DNA of 64,000 nucleotides, taken from the NCBI GenBank assembly GCA_036345935.2, contig JADWOT020001723.1, positions 1 through 64,000 on the forward strand, given 5' to 3'. This DNA comes from Taenia hydatigena (taxonomy: Eukaryota > Platyhelminthes > Cestoda > Cyclophyllidea > Taeniidae). Positions 58,377 to 64,000 of the stretch are shown piece after piece (positions within the stretch are counted from its first letter, which is position 1; the number at the start of each line of letters is the position of its first letter). A program made the translations under genes and the position numbers. Below the pieces are notes generated by a model. It had not been told where the DNA came from, ran no database searches, and saw nothing but the letters and a program-made list of their open reading frames with translations.

Positions 58377-59275
58377 TGTAGTACTTTGTTTGTTGGAACT
58401 ACCGGTATCGGTGAAGGTCACAGGAGTGGCCGTATTGCCCTAGCTGCGTGGGATGGCCTCCGGGCCATGCCAGCAGCCTATTTCCCTCTGTCCGTTGAAT
58501 ATATATATTCTACTCTAGCATTCTGCCTTCTTTTGCCTTCGAGGGAGCCCTAGAACGCTGCATTTTTGGCAGCAGACAGCGAAGCTGACTCTATAGGCTT
58601 TTTATCTTGGTGTCTGTCGCCTGTGGCATGTTGCAGTGGTGCGAAAGAAGTGCATGTGCTACGGATGGGCCATGAACGACGTCCGCTTCCGGCATCTGCC
58701 CCATCTCCGTGTTCTACAAGAAAACTATTAACAACGAAAGCGACACTAGCCATGGACCACCTGGGAGGTTTCGTTCCGAAGATTACCTCCAATATACTTT
58801 TCCTAGAAGATCGACGTTCTAACGCCCCCCTACGCACATGCTGATGGTCGGCAGAACCTCTTATTCTGAGCTTTGCTCCCAAGCCAAACGAAACTCGAAG
58901 TGCAATGCACTGCCAAGAAAGGTCACTGACGTTGTTATTAAGCATCGCCTCAATCGCGCCGAATGTCGGCGACTGGGATGGTTAGCTCATGGGTGCTTCT
59001 TGCAGCACTGACTACGTTGTGATGGCTGACGTGGGAGATGTACCGAGGGGCGCGTCAGGGACGACGCTCGAAAGAGGAGAGGGGCAATGTAGTACTTTGT
59101 TTGTTAAAACTATGGGTTTCGGTCAGGGTCACAGAGGTGGTCGTATTGCCCTAGCTGCGTAGACTGGCCTCTGAGCCATGCCAGCAGCTTATTTCCCTCT
59201 GTCCGTTGCATATTTGCATATTCTACTCTAGCATTCTGCCTTCTCTTGCCTTCAAACGAGCCTCGGGACGCTGCA
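58377..59275 (+). mobile_element. Complete TRIM-like element with family A LTRs
   Basis: Direct family A LTRs at 58377-58562 (186 bp) and 59098-59275 (178 bp) enclose 535 bp. A primer-site-like TGGCAGCAGACAGC begins 4 bp after the left LTR. A purine tract, AAAGAGGAGAGGGGCAA (59081-59097), directly abuts the right LTR. The interior is GC-rich, with 92- and 131-codon frames on opposite strands, neither showing Gag, RT or integrase motifs. The size, missing enzymes and retained priming sites fit a terminal-repeat retrotransposon in miniature. The flanks (GTGGC, GGTAG) show no clean target duplication. Confidence 0.65.
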
Positions 59276-59514
59276 GGTAGGTTGCTTCTAAACATTTTTT
59301 ATATGCAGAGGGAAAATATGGGGTAAATAATCAAAATGCACAAACCAAAGCGCAAATTCAGGATTATATTGAAAATGTTAAAAACTGGAAAGCGTATAAG
59401 TATTGGTAGAAGTGTGATACTAAACAAGGATTACATCAAAACCACTTATCTAAGAAGCATTACAGCATATAATGGCGCAATAATAAAGCCATTAGAATGA
59501 GTTGGTGTTTAATT
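59276..59514. other. No feature seen
   Basis: AT-rich spacer between the TRIM-like element and the tRNA-like sequence. Confidence 0.4.
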
Positions 59515-59625
59515 GAGAGGCCGAGTAGCGCAGTGGTGAGCACTGGGCAGGGTACTATATTATTGCAGAGGGCAAATGACGTTATGATGGATCCTTAATG
59601 AAGAGGGTTCCAGCCCTCATCCTCA
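59515..59625 (+). mobile_element. tRNA-derived SINE-like sequence
   Basis: GGCCGAGTAGCGCAGTGGTG contains a perfect RNA polymerase III A-box match (TAGCGCAGTGG, 59526-59536, fitting TRGYNNARNGG). GGTTCCAGCCC at 59606-59616 fits the B-box GGTTCRANNCC with one mismatch. The boxes are about 80 bp apart, more than in an ordinary tRNA, so a SINE head or degenerate tRNA pseudogene is more likely than a working tRNA. No second copy was spotted in this window. Confidence 0.4.
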
Positions 59626-60599
59626 AATGCGCAGCCAATATCTTACAAGGACAATAGATGTGTGAAATGAGCAAAAAGTCTAAGCGATATTCTGCCTTGG
59701 TAAGTTAAAATTATTGCGTATTAGCTAGATGACACCTTGGTCATTTTCGTAAATTAGTTTGGCTAGGTATCTTAACACGTAATTTGGTGTGACAATGTCA
59801 TTGTAACGTCGTTACTTGTCTGGTGAAGTTTATAAACTGTTTGAGATTGAAGGTGGTTAGGATCAAAGCCTCGTCTGTCTTAAATTGCGCGCATGCTTAT
59901 ACTTGAGGTTGCTGTGGTGCTTGTACACAGTTAGAAGACTGAGGTTAGGCCATGCCCTTGTGAAGCACGACGGTTTTAAATGTATGCACATCTGATGAGG
60001 GGTGTTAGATGCTGCTACCGAACCAGGTGACTGTGAACTACCTCAGGAGATGAGAATGAGGAGGAGGAGGAGGAGGAGGAGGAGGAGGAGGAGGAGGGAG
60101 GTATGCATTCATTCAGCGGAAATTGGCAACCGCGTGATTTCCCTGGTGGCCGATGACGACGCATTAGACAGTGCCTGATCTTTGGAAGTGAAAGTGAAAT
60201 CTTGGCGTACATTTGAGCAAAGCCCTGTGTGTGGGAAGGAGGGCGAAGGTAGTGTGTACTTCTGTATTGTGCCCAAACCTCGAAGCGGGATAAGTTGTCA
60301 TGGACCGTGAAGGGCTTGCTAACTGAGAAACATTGTATGTGGAGGAATTTGCATAACTTCCTCTGCAGACATTCTTATGGGCGTAGCGTAGTGTACGGCT
60401 TGTGGCATTTCCTTCCCTCTCCATCCCAATGAAGGCGGTAGTATTACCTTCTCAACACACTTCGTTAGCACGTGATCCACCTTCCCATTCCCACCTCATT
60501 GAAGAAGCACTGGTTCCTATTGTGAGTTATCTTTTTTTTCCTTACTTTTAAGGTGAATAGGATGGAAATGTAGACATACCTGCTCCACTATAACTCCAG
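59626..60599. other. No gene; contains a GGA microsatellite
   Basis: Unmatched DNA between the SINE-like sequence and block F. Apart from the microsatellite at 60058-60100, I see nothing to annotate. Confidence 0.4.
60058..60100 (+). repeat. GGA trinucleotide microsatellite
   Basis: About 13 near-perfect GAG/GGA units on the plus strand, all purine. It falls in no supported reading frame. Confidence 0.9.
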
Positions 60600-62170
60600 T
60601 AGACGCGATCCGAACAAGCCTAGACCAACGTCGTAAAGATTCTGCTGCGACCGCGGCGTCGGCTTGCGGCCCACTCTATCGTCGCTCAGCGTATCAATCC
60701 GCCGCCTTGATTGGCATTATTTTTTTAAGTCTCAGTCTGTTCCTGCAGATTTGAGGATGCTCCTCGAATGGAGTGTTTGGTGACGCAGGCGATAGGTGGA
60801 TGCGAACATCGAATTTTACCGCGCAGAATGGGAACGACTGAACAAAAGAAGCAGTGCATTAGCTATGTTTCATTCAAGTCTGCAAAGGACAGGTGTTTCT
60901 TTGAGGCTGTGTCACCATCGAAAGGCGTTTTTACAATCAGCGTTTGCTGATGGAATTTTGTTGAAACTGTTGGAGGACTGCGAAGTAGGGTGCAAGTGGT
61001 GCCGCGTCGTGACTCCTGCGCTGTGGAGTGGTAGGTGAAAGGGCCATGTAGACGAGTGTGATGGCTATGGATGCATGGAGGAAGTGACTCGCCGACTGTT
61101 AGGTACGTAAAAATGCACGTTTATTTATACTTGTAACGTCTCTGTCTATGCATGCTATTTGCTTTTTATGCACTTTGATGAGGTGTGACGCCTTTGTGCG
61201 AGGTGTAGTTCTTTACATCGGCTACAGTCACTGTGTATTTTATGGGAATCCAACGCTGGTTTAGGAGTAACTGTGTCTCTTCTTTCCCATTTTCTACTTG
61301 TTCCACTTGTTTGTTGTCATCACTTGTTTGGGTGCCTTAACCCGGCAGTGGTATGCTTTAATTGTTGACAGTTCTAACTTTTGTGCTCATTGACATCTGG
61401 TCATGCCGTTAGCTGCATTTATCCATTTCGCGCACCTTGTTATCGCTTTTCGCTTAGAATAGTAGACGGCGTACATCCGCCCATTAATCTTATTTTATTC
61501 TAACCCAACCGTGAAAGGTCGCGCGCTTAGCAGGTTTGAATAAATATGCACATACTTGTTGAGAATTTTGATTGGAACAAGTTGTCAGTGTTCATTACAA
61601 AGCATGTTAAATTCGTGGTTACCATTATTGAGTGTACAGGATGCTGGCAGGTAGAATACGGCAATTCGCTTCATAGCAGATTAGTGTTTTCTGCCGAAGT
61701 CGGAACAGTAAAATGGGCACTACGTGCAGTTGCATGAAGTGAGTAGATTCCAATCTACTTGTGATTAGAAAGCTTGCTGCTGCTTTACCTCTTCTCATTG
61801 TTTTGTGGAGTTGAGGAGGACCATCTCGTAATTTAATGCCCATTTTTACGCGCGCTCAAATTTTACTGAATATCAAGCAATTTCTTCGGTTCCTTCTGTT
61901 GATGTTATTTGTAAGTTAGAAGAAAGGCAGGAAACAGGACACGAGTTTGACTGTTTAGTGTTCCTCGTGTAAACCACGGGACTGTGCACATTTGTCATTG
62001 TCAAAAGAAGCATCCCGAGATGCTTGCATCTGGAACACTTATGGATGGAATAGTTATTGGAAGCGTATTGTCACGGTAATGACTTGGAAGGCAATCCACT
62101 GATTACCTCGGTTTGTTCACTCCTCCTGCTGTAGCAGTGTACTAGGTCCGGTGTGGTCTTCGCCACCCAT
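60600..62170 (+). repeat. Repeat block F, direct copy
   Basis: Counterpart of 52045-53460 in the opposite orientation. It joins block D at about 62170 with no spacer, which shows F and D are parts of one larger repeat unit. The short frames at 60768-61038 are not conserved in the other copy. Confidence 0.65.
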
Positions 62171-64000
62171 GTCTTAGTCTTATTGTGCGACGTGACCTAT
62201 CTCTTACTACTTCGCGTGATATTGCTGCATTATGAATGCTCATGGGGACATAAACCCAGCACCTTTGTTTAGACCTTTTTCCTTTTTATTTATCGAGGCT
62301 TTTTCCAACCCATGCTTGCTGTTTACGTTTCGCAGGTTTAAGCGCCGATGGTGTGTATTGAATGCAGACGAGAGATCCGCTGCCCAAAGCGGATTATAAG
62401 TGCGATTTGTCGGTGTGGAAACACCGCTACCATCGCGAAGTCCATGAAAACCACGCGTCAAGAAGGAAGTGGGACATTGGAATGATCACCTCCGTCTTCT
62501 GGCAGCACTTTGATGTTGAACAGCACAAACTCTCGAGATCCTGAATCCCCACTGTTCCTGATACCTACATCCCCCTATCCAATCTGTGATGATATCTCCA
62601 CAGCGTTGTGTGTTCCTGTTCATTCTATTCATTAGCAAATTTAAAAATGTTACTCATTTGTATGTGTTTCTTCGCAAACAAAGGAACTTGGGTGTTGAGT
62701 GAGTTTGCGCAGGTGATGATAAGTTTGCTTGTCGATCGGCGTGGCTGAGGTGTGTGAGGTGAGGTGAGGTGGTCCACTGTGATATGCCAGAAGAGGCTCC
62801 AGGTTGTGGTGGGAGTGCAGCGGCCACATTTTGCTACGATCGAATCATTAAATAAAGATGACTGTTTAGCACACCACTTTTGTGTTGATTGGTGAGTGAG
62901 TACGTAAACTGTGCTTAATGGTTTAGGCTAGGTTTTGGCAAGTCTAGGCTGATTTGAATAACAAACTGTAATTACTAGGACAGGTTGAGATGGCATGTTA
63001 TCAAACGGCTGACGTGGTGACGTCAATTAGTTCTGTTTTTAACACAATCACGGATATTTTGGGCCGCATTTTTTTGATGCCGCAAGTGCAATGAATAAAT
63101 TTTACTGAATTAGGACACATGCGCTTGATTAGTGATAGATTTTATTCGAATAATGTCCATGAAACTTAATCATTTGGCCCTGTATATCAAATGTAATACA
63201 TCATCTACCGTTTAAGACCAAAAATAAATGCACTTGAGGCTTATAATTTCTAAGACACAATTCAACTGCAAATTGCGTATATTGTTAAGCAACACAAGTC
63301 TTTAAGCTAATCAAATCGTTCATCATTTTGAGGTCATTAGCGGTAACTGCTTTCCATCTCGTTGGTAATTTAGGTCCTTTGATACACTAAAGCTTCACGA
63401 TTTCGGCAGGAGAAGGCCGTATATTTTAAAAGACTTATCCTACTTACTGGGGATCGTTTGGTAAAAATGAGCTCGCGAGGCATGAATTTCAATGGAACGT
63501 GTCGCGTCTGAATGGAGTATAATTTGCTAATCATGAGTCCTCTGCCTAGCGATTCAGGGTTAGAATTCTGCCTTTGGCGTCACTTTACATGTAACTCGGG
63601 TAAGAATAAATTCATTTTTATGATTCCTTACCATACTTGTCGTGCATAAACTAAGAACAGCTATTCACTATGCATTGGTTTTCGTTTTTTTTACAAGACA
63701 TTAGTCGTTAATGCGCAGTGAAATCGCTCTATATAAATAGCTGTGGCACGCATACCTGTCAACTACGTTAAAATCTTAGTCACTTTAAGTTATTTAATAG
63801 CTTTAGGGTTGTAGCTAGAAGCCTTCGAAGCAGGGCGAGTAAAGGATTTATTTACGAATAGGCTGCTCACAGCGTTCCACCGCCATCGGAGAGGTCAGAA
63901 TGATATTAGATTTGGGCTGGTAGCCTAGATCAATGTAAGCATAAGCCGTAACATGGATGAAAAAGAGGCAAGCGTTTTGTGCTCTAAGTATTCCTTATTT
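62171..64000 (-). repeat. Composite repeat block D, copy v (runs off the window)
   Basis: It aligns in the same orientation with 27474-29030 and inverted with 46990-48640. The 62388-62544 segment carries the conserved short frame. GCACACCACTTTTGTGTTGATTGG near 62868 (shortened here to GCACACCACTTTTGTG) also matches 27953. One difference from copy iii is an extra stretch near 63418-63478. The block continues past the end of the window, presumably into E. Confidence 0.7.
62388..62544 (+). other. Conserved short open frame inside block D (copy v)
   Basis: It reads KADYKCDLSVWKHRYHREV and on to HKLSRS-stop, the same frame and end as at 27474-27632. Seven or so replacements and about four silent changes separate the two copies, so protein-level constraint is not shown. 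Confidence 0.35.

Noticed and set aside
1..64000. CRISPR arrays, rRNA, riboswitches, bacterial operons
   Set aside because: None seen. The organisation is that of an animal nuclear genome.

Overview
This is a 64-kb piece of a repeat-rich, intron-bearing animal genome. There is no operon structure, no bacterial or phage gene and no rRNA. The protein-coding signal is dominated by a metazoan-type Ty3/gypsy retrotransposon. Long stretches are diverged interspersed repeats. The only likely host gene family encodes small secreted cysteine-rich proteins. A parasitic flatworm (perhaps a tapeworm) is my best guess from the overall look, but nothing in the sequence proves it.

Layout. 1-1560 is a partial copy (C1) of a block that recurs at 21413-27420 (C2). 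677-1943 holds several LTR-like repeats of about 190 bp (family A), one pair forming an inverted repeat. 1949-3924 is a decayed, internally deleted gypsy element on the minus strand. 3925-9040 has no recognisable gene. 9040-12080 and 16190-20215 are partial plus-strand copies of a very large composite repeat (E-D). C2 is split by a solo A LTR (22431-22620) and by a young gypsy element (23214-27161, minus strand). That element has two 229-bp LTRs differing at one base, a perfect 5-bp target duplication, and a 1171-codon gag-pol ORF lacking most of RNase H.

27430-34412 (inverted) and 42488-48640 (direct) are two copies of the E-D composite. They form imperfect inverted arms of 6-7 kb around an 8-kb island (34413-42487). 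The island holds the secreted-protein family: one large member on the minus strand (37232-38455, with an interrupted continuation to 36696), two broken copies (40740-41029 plus, 41515-41733 minus), and four copies of one promoter-like module in alternating orientation. The large member joins a signal peptide and a Cys-rich N-terminal half to a chain of 22-residue repeats. An in-frame TAA replaces a single residue of one repeat without disturbing the register.

The right part holds a 3.4-kb stretch absent from the matching position of another copy (48640-52045), block F (52045-53460, inverted copy at 60600-62170), one complete TRIM-like element (58377-59275), solo A LTRs, a tRNA-derived SINE-like sequence (59515-59625), a GGA microsatellite, and a further inverted F-D copy running off the window (60600-64000).

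How it fits together. The window looks like a nested transposon landscape in which a small secreted-protein family was duplicated, inverted and partly pseudogenised between large inverted repeats. All repeat relations were found by eye, so boundaries of the large blocks are good to about 50-100 bp. LTR and target-site coordinates were read base by base.
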